Source: Methanocaldococcus sp. FS406-22
Lineage (GTDB): Archaea > AGJL01 > Methanococci > Methanococcales > Methanocaldococcaceae
DNA length: 64,000 nucleotides
Direction of reading: 5' to 3'
Assembly (NCBI RefSeq): GCF_000025525.1
Contig: NC_013887.1
Span: 506,729 to 570,728 of the forward strand
Positions 26,804 to 36,540 of this stretch are shown here, one piece after another. The position numbers and the translations under genes are program-made. Position 1 is the first letter of the stretch. Every line of letters starts with the position of its first letter. The notes under the pieces were generated by a model. It was given only the letters and a program-made list of their open reading frames with translations. It searched no databases and was not told the origin of the DNA.

Positions 26804-28279
26804 TTATAGTTTTTCTGCTTTAATGCTTAGCTTATAAATATCTAACTCCTCATCTTCTTTTAATTTTTCAAGCTCTTTCTTCATATCAACAATATTCTTA
26901 ATCTTCTTAATGAAGAATTCATCAATATCCGTTAGCTCAACTATTTTTTCAACACTCCATCCTTTTTCTAATGCCTTAGCAATAACAAAAATCCTCTCAT
27001 CTGTTGGATTTTTCAATATCTCTTCTATCTCTTCATCACTGTAATCTTTATCCTTTCCATCTCCAATTAAACCAAATCTTCCAATGTCCAAACTTCTAAT
27101 TGCCTTTTGTAAAGCTTCTTCAAAACTCCTACCTATAGCCATAACCTCTCCAGTAGATTTCATACTTGTTCCTAATCTCTTATCAACTGTCTTAAACTTA
27201 TCAAACGGCCATCTTGGGATTTTTACAACAACATAATCCAAAGTTGGTTCAAAGCTTGCTGGTGTCTCCTTTGTGACATCGTTTAATATCTCATCCAATG
27301 TTTTACCAATAGCTATTTTAGCTGCTATCCTTGCTATTGGGTAGCCAGTAGCTTTACTTGCTAAAGCAGAACTTCTTGAAACTCTTGGATTTACCTCTAT
27401 AACTCTATACTCAGTCATTTCCTTATTTACAGCAAATTGTATATTACAACCTCCCTCAATTCCTAAATGCCTTATAATCTTTATAGCCGCATTTCTTAGC
27501 TTTTGATAAAACTCATCTGGCAATGTTTGGATAGGAGAGACAACAATACTCTCTCCAGTGTGTATCCCCATTGGGTCTATGTTTTCCATACCACAGACAA
27601 TTATACATGTATCTTTTCTATCCCTCATAACCTCAAGCTCAAACTCCTTCCATCCTAAGACGCTCTCATCAATCAAAACTTGGTGGATTATAGAGTATTT
27701 TAAACCCTTTGAAGCAATATCCATTAACTCCTCTTTGTTGTGGGCAATTCCCCCTCCAGTTCCTCCTAAGGTAAATGCTGGTCTTACAATAACTGGATAT
27801 CCAATCTCTTCAGCAAACTCTATTGCCTCATCAACAGAATTAACTGCCTTACACTTTGTAACTGGCTCATTAATTTCAGCCATTGCCTCAGCAAAAAGCT
27901 CTCTATCCTCTGCTATCTCAATTGTCTTTATATTTGAACCAAGGAGTTTTATCCCATATTTGTCTAAAATCCCTCTTCTATGCAACTCTAAAGCTAAGTT
28001 AAGCCCTGTCTGCCCACCCATTGTTGGTAAAATAGCATCTGGTCTCTCTTTCTCAATAATCTTTTCAACAATTGTTGGATGTAACGGCTCTAAATAAACC
28101 TTATCTGCCATATCTGTATCTGTTTGGATAGTAGCTGGGTTAGAATTAACTAAAATAGTATAAATTCCCTCTTCCTTCAAAGCTTTACATGCCTGAGAAC
28201 CTGAAAAATCGAACTCTGCTGCCTGTCCAATAACTATCGGCCCAGAACCAAAAACCATTACCTTTTCAATAGTTTCCAT
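26804..28279 (-). CDS. carB1: carbamoyl-phosphate synthase large chain, N-terminal half
   Basis: A 491-residue protein equal to the first half of CarB: the first ATP-grasp unit ([53 protein letters not shown]) that makes carboxyphosphate and carbamate. It ends in the helical oligomerisation region ([20 protein letters not shown]). ATG 28279 is chosen because GGTGGATATT precedes it; an ATG five codons earlier has none. It is transcribed before the C-terminal half in the same direction. Confidence 0.96.
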   Translation of the reverse strand: METIEKVMVFGSGPIVIGQAAEFDFSGSQACKALKEEGIYTILVNSNPATIQTDTDMADKVYLEPLHPTIVEKIIEKERPDAILPTMGGQTGLNLALELHRRGILDKYGIKLLGSNIKTIEIAEDRELFAEAMAEINEPVTKCKAVNSVDEAIEFAEEIGYPVIVRPAFTLGGTGGGIAHNKEELMDIASKGLKYSIIHQVLIDESVLGWKEFELEVMRDRKDTCIIVCGMENIDPMGIHTGESIVVSPIQTLPDEFYQKLRNAAIKIIRHLGIEGGCNIQFAVNKEMTEYRVIEVNPRVSRSSALASKATGYPIARIAAKIAIGKTLDEILNDVTKETPASFEPTLDYVVVKIPRWPFDKFKTVDKRLGTSMKSTGEVMAIGRSFEEALQKAIRSLDIGRFGLIGDGKDKDYSDEEIEEILKNPTDERIFVIAKALEKGWSVEKIVELTDIDEFFIKKIKNIVDMKKELEKLKEDEELDIYKLSIKAEKL

Positions 28280-28463
28280 CAATATCCACCACAATAATAT
28301 TTTACAATATTTATATATTTGACTATTATTATTCAGATTATCTTAATATTGAGGATGAGCTTTTAAAATTGCATAACTATATTTATGTTACTTAACTTTA
28401 AGTATCCTTTCCATAATAATCAGTTAAGGTTTTTAAACTTAATGGTGCATGAATGGTGAAAAC

Positions 28464-30122
28464 ATGGAAGAGAAGATTTTGGCTATTGCATTAAGAAATG
28501 CTATCAAATATAATGGAAAGGCAAATCCAAAGGCAGTTTTAGGGATATTTTTGTCAGAAAATCCAGAATATAGGAGTAAAGCTAAAGAAATACTGCCAAT
28601 TGTGGAGAAGGTCGTTGAAGATGTTAATAAACTACCACTGGATGAGATAAAGAAAAAACTAGAGGAGTTAGGAGAAGATGCTAAAAAGAAAGAAAAAAAG
28701 GAGAGAGATTTAGAATTACCAAACGTTAAAGATAAGGTGGTTATGAGATTTGCTCCTAATCCATCTGGCCCTTTACACATAGGACATGCAAGAGCTGCAG
28801 TTCTAAACGACTACTTTGTTAAAAAATATGGTGGAAAGTTAATTTTAAGATTAGAGGATACAGACCCAAAGAGAGTTCTGCCAGAAGCTTATGATATGAT
28901 TAAAGAAGATTTGGATTGGCTGGGGGTTAAAGTTGATGAAGTAGTTATACAATCAGATAGGATAGAGCTTTATTATGAATATGGTAGAAAATTAATTGAG
29001 ATGGGAAAAGCCTATGTTTGTGATTGTAATCCAGAAGAGTTTAGAGAATTGAGAAATAAAGGAATTCCATGTAAGTGTAGGGAGAGAGCTGTTGAAGATA
29101 ACTTAGAGCTTTGGGAAAAAATGCTAAATGGAGAGCTTGAAAATGTAGCTGTAAGATTAAAAACAGATATAAAGCACAAAAACCCATCAATCAGAGATTT
29201 TCCAATATTTAGAATTGAAAAAACACCTCACCCAAGAACTGGAGATAAATACTGTGTATATCCTTTAATGAACTTCTCAGTGCCAGTTGATGATTATTTA
29301 TTAGGAATGACCCACGTTTTGAGAGGAAAAGACCACATTGTAAATACTGAAAAGCAAGCTTATATTTACAAATATTTTGGCTGGGAAATGCCAGAATTCA
29401 TTCACTATGGAATTTTAAAGATAGAGGATATTGTTTTAAGCACCTCAGCTATGTATAAAGGAATTAAAGAAGGGCTTTATAGTGGATGGGACGATGTTAG
29501 GTTAGGTACTTTGAGAGCTTTAAGAAGAAGGGGGATTAAACCAGAGGCAATATATGAAATAATGAAGAGGATAGGAATTAAACAAGCAGATGTTAAATTT
29601 TCTTGGGAGAATTTATATGCCATAAATAAAGAGCTTATAGATAAAGACGCAAGAAGATTTTTCTTTGTCTGGAATCCAAAGAAGCTTGTTATTGAAGGAG
29701 CTGATAAAAAAGTTTTAAAGCTTAGAATGCATCCAGATAGACCAGAGTTTGGTGAAAGAGAGTTAATATTTGACGGAGAAGTTTATGTTGTTGGAGATGA
29801 GTTAGAGGAAAACAAGATGTATAGATTGATGGAGCTATTTAATATAGTTGTTGAGAAGGTTGATGACATTGCATTAGCTAAGTATCACTCAGATGACTTT
29901 AAAATAGCAAGGAAAAATAAAGCCAAAATTATACACTGGATTCCTGTAAAAGATAGTGTAAAGGTTAAAGTTTTAATGCCTAATGGAGAGATAAAGGAAG
30001 GCTTTGCTGAAAAGGACTTTAAAATGGTAGAGGTTGATGATATTATTCAGTTTGAGAGATTCGGGTTTGTAAGAATTGACAAAAAAGATGATGAGATAGT
30101 TTGTTGCTATGCACATAGATAA
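28464..30122 (+). CDS. gltX: glutamyl-tRNA synthetase (archaeal type)
   Basis: A 552-residue class I synthetase. The N-terminal archaeal/eukaryal extension (about 85 residues) precedes the HIGH-type motif [17 protein letters not shown]. The later [13 protein letters not shown] is in the KMSKS position. The C-terminal beta-barrel anticodon domain fits the archaeal GlnRS-like lineage, which charges tRNA-Glu and tRNA-Gln with glutamate. ATG 28464 follows GGTGAAAAC and is preferred to ATG 28449. Divergent from carB1. Confidence 0.95.
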   Translation: MEEKILAIALRNAIKYNGKANPKAVLGIFLSENPEYRSKAKEILPIVEKVVEDVNKLPLDEIKKKLEELGEDAKKKEKKERDLELPNVKDKVVMRFAPNPSGPLHIGHARAAVLNDYFVKKYGGKLILRLEDTDPKRVLPEAYDMIKEDLDWLGVKVDEVVIQSDRIELYYEYGRKLIEMGKAYVCDCNPEEFRELRNKGIPCKCRERAVEDNLELWEKMLNGELENVAVRLKTDIKHKNPSIRDFPIFRIEKTPHPRTGDKYCVYPLMNFSVPVDDYLLGMTHVLRGKDHIVNTEKQAYIYKYFGWEMPEFIHYGILKIEDIVLSTSAMYKGIKEGLYSGWDDVRLGTLRALRRRGIKPEAIYEIMKRIGIKQADVKFSWENLYAINKELIDKDARRFFFVWNPKKLVIEGADKKVLKLRMHPDRPEFGERELIFDGEVYVVGDELEENKMYRLMELFNIVVEKVDDIALAKYHSDDFKIARKNKAKIIHWIPVKDSVKVKVLMPNGEIKEGFAEKDFKMVEVDDIIQFERFGFVRIDKKDDEIVCCYAHR

Positions 30123-30131
30123 ATAAATCTT

Positions 30132-30872
30132 TTATTTTTTAGATTTTAATTTCCTCATCTCTTTAATTTTTTTAGCTAATAATTCTCCATTTTCTTCATC
30201 TTCAACTTTTTTGACCCTTTTTATCTTATCCTCTTCTTCCCATTTTTTTCCAGTGTATCTCTTGGCTATAACATAAACCTCAGCACTTTCTTTTCTTGAA
30301 GCTTGAGGCTTTGTAATATAAACCTTCTCAAAGTATTTTTTAACTAAATTTACATAGTCATCTATCATATCTCCATAAAATACCTTAGCTACAAAATTTC
30401 CTCTCTCTTTTAGCATCTCAGTAGCTATTTGTAAGGCGGTAGTTACCAAGTCTATTGAACGAGCGTGGTCTATATCCCAATAACCACTTATATTTGGGGA
30501 TGCATCACTTATAACCACATCCACCTTTTTTTCTTCGTTTGGAATTAGCTCTCTAATTTTATTTAAGCTCTCTTCCAAAGTAAAATCTCCTTTTATTGCA
30601 ACTACATTATCATATTCAAACGGCTTAACTGGCTGTAAGTCAATGCCAATAATAAAACCCTTATCTCCTACAATCTCTCTCGCCACTTGCATCCATCCGC
30701 CCGGAGCACAACCTAAATCTAAAACTATCTTTCCAGGTTTAATAACATTAAACTTTTCATTTAACTGCATGAGTTTAAAAGATGCCCTTGAACGATATTT
30801 AAGTTTTTTAGCTAATTTGTAATAAAAATCCTTCTTTCTCTGCAAAATCCATCTTTTATCTTTTCTACCCAT
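30132..30872 (-). CDS. rlmE: 23S rRNA 2'-O-methyltransferase RlmE (FtsJ/RrmJ)
   Basis: A 246-residue SAM enzyme. [19 protein letters not shown] is the SAM-binding motif; the K-D-K-E catalytic tetrad is visible in [24 protein letters not shown] and [12 protein letters not shown]. It methylates a uridine in the A-loop of large-subunit rRNA. The C-terminus carries a basic tail of about 35 residues beyond the bacterial length. ATG 30872 follows GGTGAAACT. Convergent with gltX, nine bases apart. Confidence 0.93.
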   Translation of the reverse strand: MGRKDKRWILQRKKDFYYKLAKKLKYRSRASFKLMQLNEKFNVIKPGKIVLDLGCAPGGWMQVAREIVGDKGFIIGIDLQPVKPFEYDNVVAIKGDFTLEESLNKIRELIPNEEKKVDVVISDASPNISGYWDIDHARSIDLVTTALQIATEMLKERGNFVAKVFYGDMIDDYVNLVKKYFEKVYITKPQASRKESAEVYVIAKRYTGKKWEEEDKIKRVKKVEDEENGELLAKKIKEMRKLKSKK

Positions 30873-30958
30873 AGTTTCACCACAAATTTTAAAAATGTTA
30901 AACGTAATTTTTAAAGAAATGATTGTAATAAAACAAACCTTAAGAAAAGCTGATTCTT

Positions 30959-32203
30959 ATGAGTTTGGGTAAGGATAGCATTTACATATTACTGTCAAAT
31001 ATATACTCAAAGGGAATGGCATATCTATTTTATTTTATAACTGCATTTTTGTTAGGAACTGAGGCATTTGGAATTTTAAAAGGTTTAATGCCAATAGTTG
31101 ATACTCTAACAATATTTTTCTCTTCTGGCATTCCTCCAGCTATAGCAAAATTTTTAGCTGAAGAAAAAGAAGCAAATATTAACAAATATATCCCAATATT
31201 ATATTTAATGATTTTGTTTTCAATTTTTGGGTTTATTCTAACCCCCTATGTAAAATATATATTAGGAGGGCATTATTTAAATTTAGATAACTCTTTATAC
31301 TTAGCAATTGGGTTTTGTGTTGTAGCTTCAACATTAATTGCCTTTTCGAGAGGAATACTACAAGGATTGTTAAAGATTAAATATCTATCACTTACATGGA
31401 TTGTTGAATATACAGTAAAGGTTATCTTAGTTTTTATTTTGACTTTATATTTTGGAATTTTTGGCTCTTTATTATCAATATCCTTATCTTATTTAATAGC
31501 AGGGATTTTTGGAGTTTATTTGATTTATAAGGCATTAAAAGGGAAATTCGATTTTAAAAAATTAATTGACATAAAAGATATAACAAAAAACATCTTTTCA
31601 AACTTTAACTTAGATATTTTAAAATACTCAGTCCCTATTGCTTTAACTTCATCATCCTACAGATTATTTGGAGATATTGATAACATTGTTATAATGTCTA
31701 TTATGGGAGGATTTTGGAGTGGGATTTATGGCTATTCCTCCTTAATTTCAAGAGGAATATTTATGTTTGCTTCGGCTGTTAGCATCCCCCTCCTTCCAAG
31801 AATATCTAAGACAAAGGATTTAAGCTTATTAAAAGAAGGAATCATCCAAAATACTATCTTTTCATCAATTTTTGTTTTGGGTTGTTTGTTTTTCCCTGAA
31901 ATTCCATTGATAGCATTTTTTAAAATAGCTAATCCAGAAGGAATTTTATGCCTAAGAATTTTAGCAATCTCTTCTTTATTTATGAGCTACTATACTTTAA
32001 TATCCTCTGCCCTTCAAGGTTTGGGATATGCAAAAATTTCTTTCTACATAATTCTATTTGGGTTGGTGTTAAACATTGTTTTAAATTTAATTTTGGTAAA
32101 TGCTTATGGAATCGTTGGAGGTAGCTTAGCCACTTTAATAACATCAATAACTGTCTTCTTAATTGGTGTTTTTGCTATTTTAAGAATAAAAAAGCATAAA
32201 TAA
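30959..32203 (+). CDS. polysaccharide flippase, Wzx/MATE-like
   Basis: A 414-residue protein with about 12-14 hydrophobic segments. The start ILLSNIYSKGMAYLFYFITA and SSGIPPAIAKFLAEE are typical of the oligosaccharide flippase (Polysacc_synt) family, and [16 protein letters not shown] and SALQGLGYAKISFYI are repeated family signatures. It probably moves lipid-linked sugars across the membrane, possibly for the AglB pathway, which is inference. The ribosome binding site is weak. It abuts the convergent MBL gene with no gap. Confidence 0.85.
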   Translation: MSLGKDSIYILLSNIYSKGMAYLFYFITAFLLGTEAFGILKGLMPIVDTLTIFFSSGIPPAIAKFLAEEKEANINKYIPILYLMILFSIFGFILTPYVKYILGGHYLNLDNSLYLAIGFCVVASTLIAFSRGILQGLLKIKYLSLTWIVEYTVKVILVFILTLYFGIFGSLLSISLSYLIAGIFGVYLIYKALKGKFDFKKLIDIKDITKNIFSNFNLDILKYSVPIALTSSSYRLFGDIDNIVIMSIMGGFWSGIYGYSSLISRGIFMFASAVSIPLLPRISKTKDLSLLKEGIIQNTIFSSIFVLGCLFFPEIPLIAFFKIANPEGILCLRILAISSLFMSYYTLISSALQGLGYAKISFYIILFGLVLNIVLNLILVNAYGIVGGSLATLITSITVFLIGVFAILRIKKHK

Positions 32204-33004
32204 TTATTTAATTAGCTGATACTTATACTTTCCATTTAAAAGCTCAACTTTCAATCCTAATTTTGCTGGAATAACCTCTATGCCTGTATTTTGGGAAATG
32301 TATTCTGCCTCTATTTGAGGATTTGTCATCTTAACTCCCATGTGGTTCATTATCAATAACTCTGGCTTTTTACTCATTGAGTTTATTAAATCAATGGCAT
32401 CATTAGAGCAGAGATGCCCTTTAATTCTCTCATTTTTCTTTCTAACAATATTTGCTATTAAAATCCTAACACCATCAAAGTCTTCAATCAATTCAGGTAT
32501 TAATTCAGTGTCTGATGTATAACCAATATCCCCGTAAATTGTTGATAATCTAAATCCAATACCAAATGGGTCTCCATGTTTTGTATGCGTTGCCTTTAAA
32601 GTTGTGTCATATAGCTCTACTTCATCTTTAGGGTATAAAACTTGAACTTTTTCAAGCTTAGATTGATGGTATTTTGATACAACATGTTCATACTCTCCAA
32701 AACCCTCAACAACTGATAAACTACCTAAAAAAACTCCTCGCTTTTTTGTCATTCCCTGAGTTATAGCTTCAACAATAATCTCTCCATCAGTATAGTGGTC
32801 TGGATGGCAGTGGGATATAAATAAAGCGTTAGTTCTCCATGGAGATATCTTTAATTCATTTAATCTTACTATTGCTCCCGGCCCTGGGTCTACATGCATT
32901 CTAAGCTCGTTAGTATGTATTCTAAACCCTCCTGTTGCCTTTTTTTGTGTTATTGTTGCCCATCTTCCACCACCACATCCTAAAAAAATAATCTCCACCC
33001 TCAA
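32204..33004 (-). CDS. MBL-fold metallohydrolase
   Basis: A 266-residue metallo-beta-lactamase fold protein. FISHCHPDHYTDGEIIVEA holds the HxHxDH site, DIGYTSDTELIPELIEDFDG the bridging aspartate, and ELLIMNHMGVKM the last histidine. The N-terminus IIFLGCGGGRWATITQ is glycine-rich, as in UlaG- or Phn-type hydrolases. TTG 33004 is supported by AAGGAGATG seven bases upstream; GTG 32998 is an alternative. Substrate unknown. Confidence 0.85.
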   Translation of the reverse strand: MRVEIIFLGCGGGRWATITQKKATGGFRIHTNELRMHVDPGPGAIVRLNELKISPWRTNALFISHCHPDHYTDGEIIVEAITQGMTKKRGVFLGSLSVVEGFGEYEHVVSKYHQSKLEKVQVLYPKDEVELYDTTLKATHTKHGDPFGIGFRLSTIYGDIGYTSDTELIPELIEDFDGVRILIANIVRKKNERIKGHLCSNDAIDLINSMSKKPELLIMNHMGVKMTNPQIEAEYISQNTGIEVIPAKLGLKVELLNGKYKYQLIK

Positions 33005-33071
33005 AATACCACATCTCCTTTTTTGTGTTTTTGAACTGTAAAATTATTATATCCAGCTAATTATTAATCTT

Positions 33072-33584
33072 TTACTTTACCTCCTTACATTCTACTTTGT
33101 ACGTTCCATTTACAGATAGTTTTATATAGGGATAGGTTATAACCATTGTCGCAAATTCCTTTGGAGGAATAACTTTATAATAAACTGTAATTCCGTGATT
33201 AGCTTCTGTTATATTTACTATCTCTATTTTATATCCAGCGGTTGGCATTTCACCCAAGTTTATGACTATTACAGTTTTATTCCCTTCATAGTAATAATAA
33301 TATCCCCTATTTTTCTCTCCAAAAGCACCATAGGCAATTATTTCATAATTTAATGTTTTTGAGAGATTGGTTTTATTATTGGGTTTATTATTTGTATTAT
33401 TGTTAGTGTTTTGGATGCTTTGATTTTTAGAAGTATTTAAGTTGGCATATAGGTTATTTTTTGTATTGGAATGTTCTGTTTTATTTTTTTCAGAGATATT
33501 TTTTTCAAAAGAGACACAGCCACACAAAGTTATAGAACAAAAAATAACCATAAACAGAAATAATATAATCATATTCTTTTTCAT
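33072..33584 (-). CDS. putative lipoprotein with PrcB-like C-terminal domain
   Basis: A 170-residue secreted protein. The signal peptide (residues 1-21, KKNMIILFLFMVIFCSITL) ends in a lipobox LCGC, suggesting lipid anchoring. An Asn/Thr/Lys-rich linker of about 50 residues (NNTNNKPNNKTN) has many N-glycosylation sequons. The C-terminal domain (LGEMPTAGYKIEIVNI, then YYKVIPPKEFATMVIT) resembles the PrcB_C family of protease-associated domains. Its start overlaps the uppS stop (ATGA), so it is expressed with uppS. Confidence 0.75.
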   Translation of the reverse strand: MKKNMIILFLFMVIFCSITLCGCVSFEKNISEKNKTEHSNTKNNLYANLNTSKNQSIQNTNNNTNNKPNNKTNLSKTLNYEIIAYGAFGEKNRGYYYYYEGNKTVIVINLGEMPTAGYKIEIVNITEANHGITVYYKVIPPKEFATMVITYPYIKLSVNGTYKVECKEVK

Positions 33585-34423
33585 TTTCCAAACCTCCGCT
33601 GTCTTCTCTGATACTCCCTAACCGCTCTTAGAAAATCCACTCTCCTAAATAACGGCCAGTATATATCACAAAAATACAACTCTGAATAAGAACTCTGCCA
33701 AATTAAAAAATTGCTAATTCTCTCCTCCCCAGAAGTTCTAATAATCAAATCAGGATTTGGAAATGGCAAATCTGCAGTGTATAAATGCTTATCTATCAGC
33801 TCTTTATCAATATCTTCTGGCTTTATTTCCCCTCTTTTAACCTTTTCAGCTATCTTTTTTACAGCATCTATTATCTCTTGCTGTCCTCCATAGGCAATAG
33901 CTACATTAACAAAAAATTTATTGTAGTTTTTTGTCCTCTCTTCAGCGTATTTTATCGCTTTTTGAACATTTTTTGGTAATAGGTGGATTCTTCCAATGGC
34001 TCTAACTCTAACTTCATATTCATGAATCTCCTCATCATCCGCAATTTCATAAAACTTTTTTTCAAACAATTCCATTAATTTATCAACTTCTTCTCTTGGA
34101 CGTTTAAAATTTTCAGTAGAAAAGGCGTATAAAGTTACAACCTTTATTCCCAAGTCCCTTGCCCATCTTAAAACATCTCTAACCTTTTCAGCTCCTAAGT
34201 AATGGCCATAATATCTGTCTCTTCCATAAATTTCAGCAGCTCTTCTATTTCCATCCATTATTATAGCTACATGTTTTGGTAGATTGTTTTTGTCAATTGA
34301 TTCCTCTAAGATTTTCTCGTAAATTTTTAAAGCTCCAGAATTGTCTAAAAATCTATAAAAATCAATTATTGCTCTTTTTCCAATACTCTTTAATTTGTTT
34401 TTTATATTATCCAAAATCCCCAC
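33581..34423 (-). CDS. uppS: cis-prenyltransferase (UPP/dolichyl-type synthase)
   Basis: A 280-residue enzyme that makes the long cis-polyprenyl diphosphate used as glycan carrier. HVAIIMDGNRRAAEIYGRDR holds the catalytic aspartate and phosphate site, LYAFSTENFKRPREEVD and DLIIRTSGEERISNFLIWQS are the other family signatures. GTG 34423 is the likely start. In the reconstructed ancestral arrangement the upstream marker 4 gene overlapped this start by 17 bases; a 316-bp insertion has separated them, so uppS may now depend on read-through or a new promoter. Confidence 0.94.
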   Translation of the reverse strand: MGILDNIKNKLKSIGKRAIIDFYRFLDNSGALKIYEKILEESIDKNNLPKHVAIIMDGNRRAAEIYGRDRYYGHYLGAEKVRDVLRWARDLGIKVVTLYAFSTENFKRPREEVDKLMELFEKKFYEIADDEEIHEYEVRVRAIGRIHLLPKNVQKAIKYAEERTKNYNKFFVNVAIAYGGQQEIIDAVKKIAEKVKRGEIKPEDIDKELIDKHLYTADLPFPNPDLIIRTSGEERISNFLIWQSSYSELYFCDIYWPLFRRVDFLRAVREYQRRQRRFGK

Positions 34424-34427
34424 CTGC

Positions 34428-34446
34428 TAAAAATTTAACAGCATTG
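34428..34446. repeat. left copy of 19-bp direct repeat flanking the insertion
   Basis: TAAAAATTTAACAGCATTG at 34428-34446 is repeated exactly at 34763-34781. On the minus strand it codes NAVKFL in both copies. After the left copy the old reading frame of the marker 4 gene continues as AGGDFG and stop at 34407. Confidence 0.85.
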
Positions 34447-34762
34447 ATAAGCATAGGGCTTCGCCCTATTGCTATGAAACTTTAATAAAGTCTCATCAAA
34501 AACTGACACCTCCTCGCTTACGCTCGGAGGTGTAAATTAAGCAAATTTGGGGTATACCCACAGGACTTTCACAGTTTTTAGATTATTAAGGAATTTAGAT
34601 GCCAATGGCATCAATATTCAATAAGAAAAATTATTCCTGTGAAAGTCCTGTGCCAATAGGGGGCGTAGCCCCTATGGTGTTATACCCAGACCGGGGCTTC
34701 ACTACGTTCAGTCCCACTTTCTATTTAAGTATACAATAGGGAGCTTTGTCCTTATGGGCAGA
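34447..34762. mobile_element. 316-bp hairpin-rich non-coding insertion
   Basis: The stretch between the two 19-bp direct repeats has no gene of its own and far more GC and palindromes than its surroundings. Visible structures: ATAGGGCTTCGCCCTAT (34453-34469); ACACCTCC/GGAGGTGT (34506-34533); GGGTATACCC; a perfect 16-bp inverted repeat CACAGGACTTTCACAG (34559-34574) with its complement at 34637-34652; GATGCCAATGGCATC (34598-34612); ATAGGGGG with CCCCTAT (34656-34675); and ATAGGGA with TCCTTAT (34736-34755). Three hairpins share the ATAGGG stem. The right end overlaps the present 3' end of the marker 4 gene. A non-autonomous mobile element or RNA-derived insertion fits best; no transposase is present. 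Confidence 0.7.
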
Positions 34763-35467
34763 TAAAAATTTAACAGCATTGTAATATCTCTCCCAATTAG
34801 CGTTTCTACTTGTATCTATAAAATTGATGTCTTTGTCTGATAAAATCACAGCTCCATAACCTGGAATTTTGCAAACTAAACCCAAACATCTAAAAATTAT
34901 ATTTCCCGTAATTCCATCTATGGCAATAATAATATTGTATCCATCTTTTAAATATTCCTCTATTAATATACCATTATGTATAATATCTAAGTTTCCTTTA
35001 AAATGTTTCACTATTTCCTCTGCTTCATATATTGTTTCATCCACTACTTTATTTCTTCCTAAATCCCCTAATCTTCCTCCAGAAAGGACAGCAACTTTTG
35101 GTTCAATATTATGATTTTTTAAAAACTTAGATGCAAATTCTATAATCCTTATTTTGTCTTTTATTCTTTCATTTTTATCTTCTGATATATCATCAATCCC
35201 TACTGGGGATAGTAAAAAAATTTCATTGGTAAATGGATTCTTTAAAACGGATGCTCTATAAAATTTTCCTATTCTTTCTCTTAAATAGAGAATTACTTTT
35301 GAAGATGATAAAGAGCCCCTAACGGCCCCCTCTATTTCTCCATTTATTAATTTATCTACTAAAAGTTTTGGATTGTCAATTAATTCAACTTCTACTCCTT
35401 CTTCTTTTAATTTTTCATAAGCTTTTAAAACTTCTTTTTTATTATCTCCTATGCCTATAGCATACAT
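34721..35467 (-). CDS. methanogenesis marker protein 4 (MtxX-like), C-terminus altered by insertion
   Basis: A protein of about 248 residues of the phosphotransacetylase-like MtxX family found in methanogens (YAIGIGDNKKEVLKAYEKL, VRGSLSSSKVILYLRERIG, LSGGRLGDLGRNKVVDETIY, KIPGYGAVILSD). The biochemical role is not established. ATG 35467 follows GTGATAACC. The last 13 residues (SAHKDKAPYCILK) come from the 316-bp insertion; the original end was probably NAVKFLAGGDFG, preserved beyond the insertion at 34407-34446. The gene starts five bases after the marker 12 stop, so the two are co-transcribed. Confidence 0.85.
   Translation of the reverse strand: MYAIGIGDNKKEVLKAYEKLKEEGVEVELIDNPKLLVDKLINGEIEGAVRGSLSSSKVILYLRERIGKFYRASVLKNPFTNEIFLLSPVGIDDISEDKNERIKDKIRIIEFASKFLKNHNIEPKVAVLSGGRLGDLGRNKVVDETIYEAEEIVKHFKGNLDIIHNGILIEEYLKDGYNIIIAIDGITGNIIFRCLGLVCKIPGYGAVILSDKDINFIDTSRNANWERYYNAVKFLSAHKDKAPYCILK
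34763..34781. repeat. right copy of 19-bp direct repeat
   Basis: Exact second copy of the repeat at 34428-34446, located within the coding region of the marker 4 gene (codons for NAVKFL). It is probably the original target sequence. Confidence 0.85.
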
Positions 35468-35472
35468 GGTTA

Positions 35473-36459
35473 TCACTTAAACTCAACTTCTATACCTAAA
35501 ATATCCCTTTTTCCTTTTAAGATATCTTCAGCTATTAGAGCTCCTCCAATTGCCCCACTTTCTCCATATAAAGCAAATATCTTTGCATCAACAAATTCCT
35601 TAATTCTTTTTGGGATATCTATTGGGTCCCTTAAAGTTCCTATAGAGCCTGCTAAAACCACTCTTCTTTTATTTTTATTTAAAAGTGGTAATAAGCTGTT
35701 AATTTCCATAGAAACACTTAAAATTAAGCTATCAACTGCCAGTCTACAATTTTCATCATTAAAATAGTTGTTAATTATCTCCTCCTTAGTGTTCTCAACA
35801 CCTTTATAGAGCTTGGCTATTTTAACAGCTCCAGCTTTAGAAAATGCTTCATTTGCTGTAATTTTCCCAGCATCTATATCTCTAATCATCTCTAAATCTA
35901 TTGGGCCGTGTAACATTCCAATAGCCCCAATACACGCATCAAATCCTCCAAAAATCTTACCGTTTTTTATCAATAAAGTTACAGTATTTGAAGAGATATC
36001 GGATAAAACAAAATCATTAAATCCAAATAGTTTGTGTGCATAATAAGCAATTGATACCTTTTCAGGGGATGCAATGTGAGAATATAATGCTCTAAATCTC
36101 TCATCTAAGCATTCTATTCCTCTATGCAATCCTGGAATAACTATAGCTGGCAATCCAGATTCTTTAATCTCATCATAAACCTTTGTTCCCCCTCCAACCT
36201 TCTCTCCAGCTCCTTCAATGCTTAAAACTCCTCTATTTTTAACCTTCTCTATTGGTAAAATTTTGTTTATGCCATCTCCCATGGAATAGGTTAGAGCAAC
36301 CAAATCAATATTTTCCAATGGAATATGTTTTTTCAACTCTTCTAAGTAAGATTTTTCTTTAAGCTCAGTCCTTTTTAGTTTAAATATTATCTTTTTATCG
36401 TTATCTTTTATGCATGTGGTTATTCCAGATGTTCCATGGTCTATTCCAACGGTTATCAT
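35473..36459 (-). CDS. methanogenesis marker protein 12 (DUF1464 type)
   Basis: A 328-residue protein with an actin/ASKHA-like beginning (ITVGIDHGTSGITTCI) and glycine-rich phosphate loops (EGAGEKVGGGTKVYDE, VLAGSIGTLRDP). The set LTYSMGDGINKILP and GLHRGIECLDERFRALYSH matches the methanogenesis marker 12 family. Its biochemical job is unknown; the ASKHA fold suggests a kinase or ATPase. ATG 36459 follows GAGGGGAAGAT and is preferred to upstream starts. It forms an operon with marker 4. Confidence 0.85.
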   Translation of the reverse strand: MITVGIDHGTSGITTCIKDNDKKIIFKLKRTELKEKSYLEELKKHIPLENIDLVALTYSMGDGINKILPIEKVKNRGVLSIEGAGEKVGGGTKVYDEIKESGLPAIVIPGLHRGIECLDERFRALYSHIASPEKVSIAYYAHKLFGFNDFVLSDISSNTVTLLIKNGKIFGGFDACIGAIGMLHGPIDLEMIRDIDAGKITANEAFSKAGAVKIAKLYKGVENTKEEIINNYFNDENCRLAVDSLILSVSMEINSLLPLLNKNKRRVVLAGSIGTLRDPIDIPKRIKEFVDAKIFALYGESGAIGGALIAEDILKGKRDILGIEVEFK

Positions 36460-36540
36460 ATCTTCCCCTCTTTTGTTTATTAATCTCAATTACCACAAAT
36501 TTTATAAATGTAGGTGATTTAATTACGTTAAGGGGATAAT

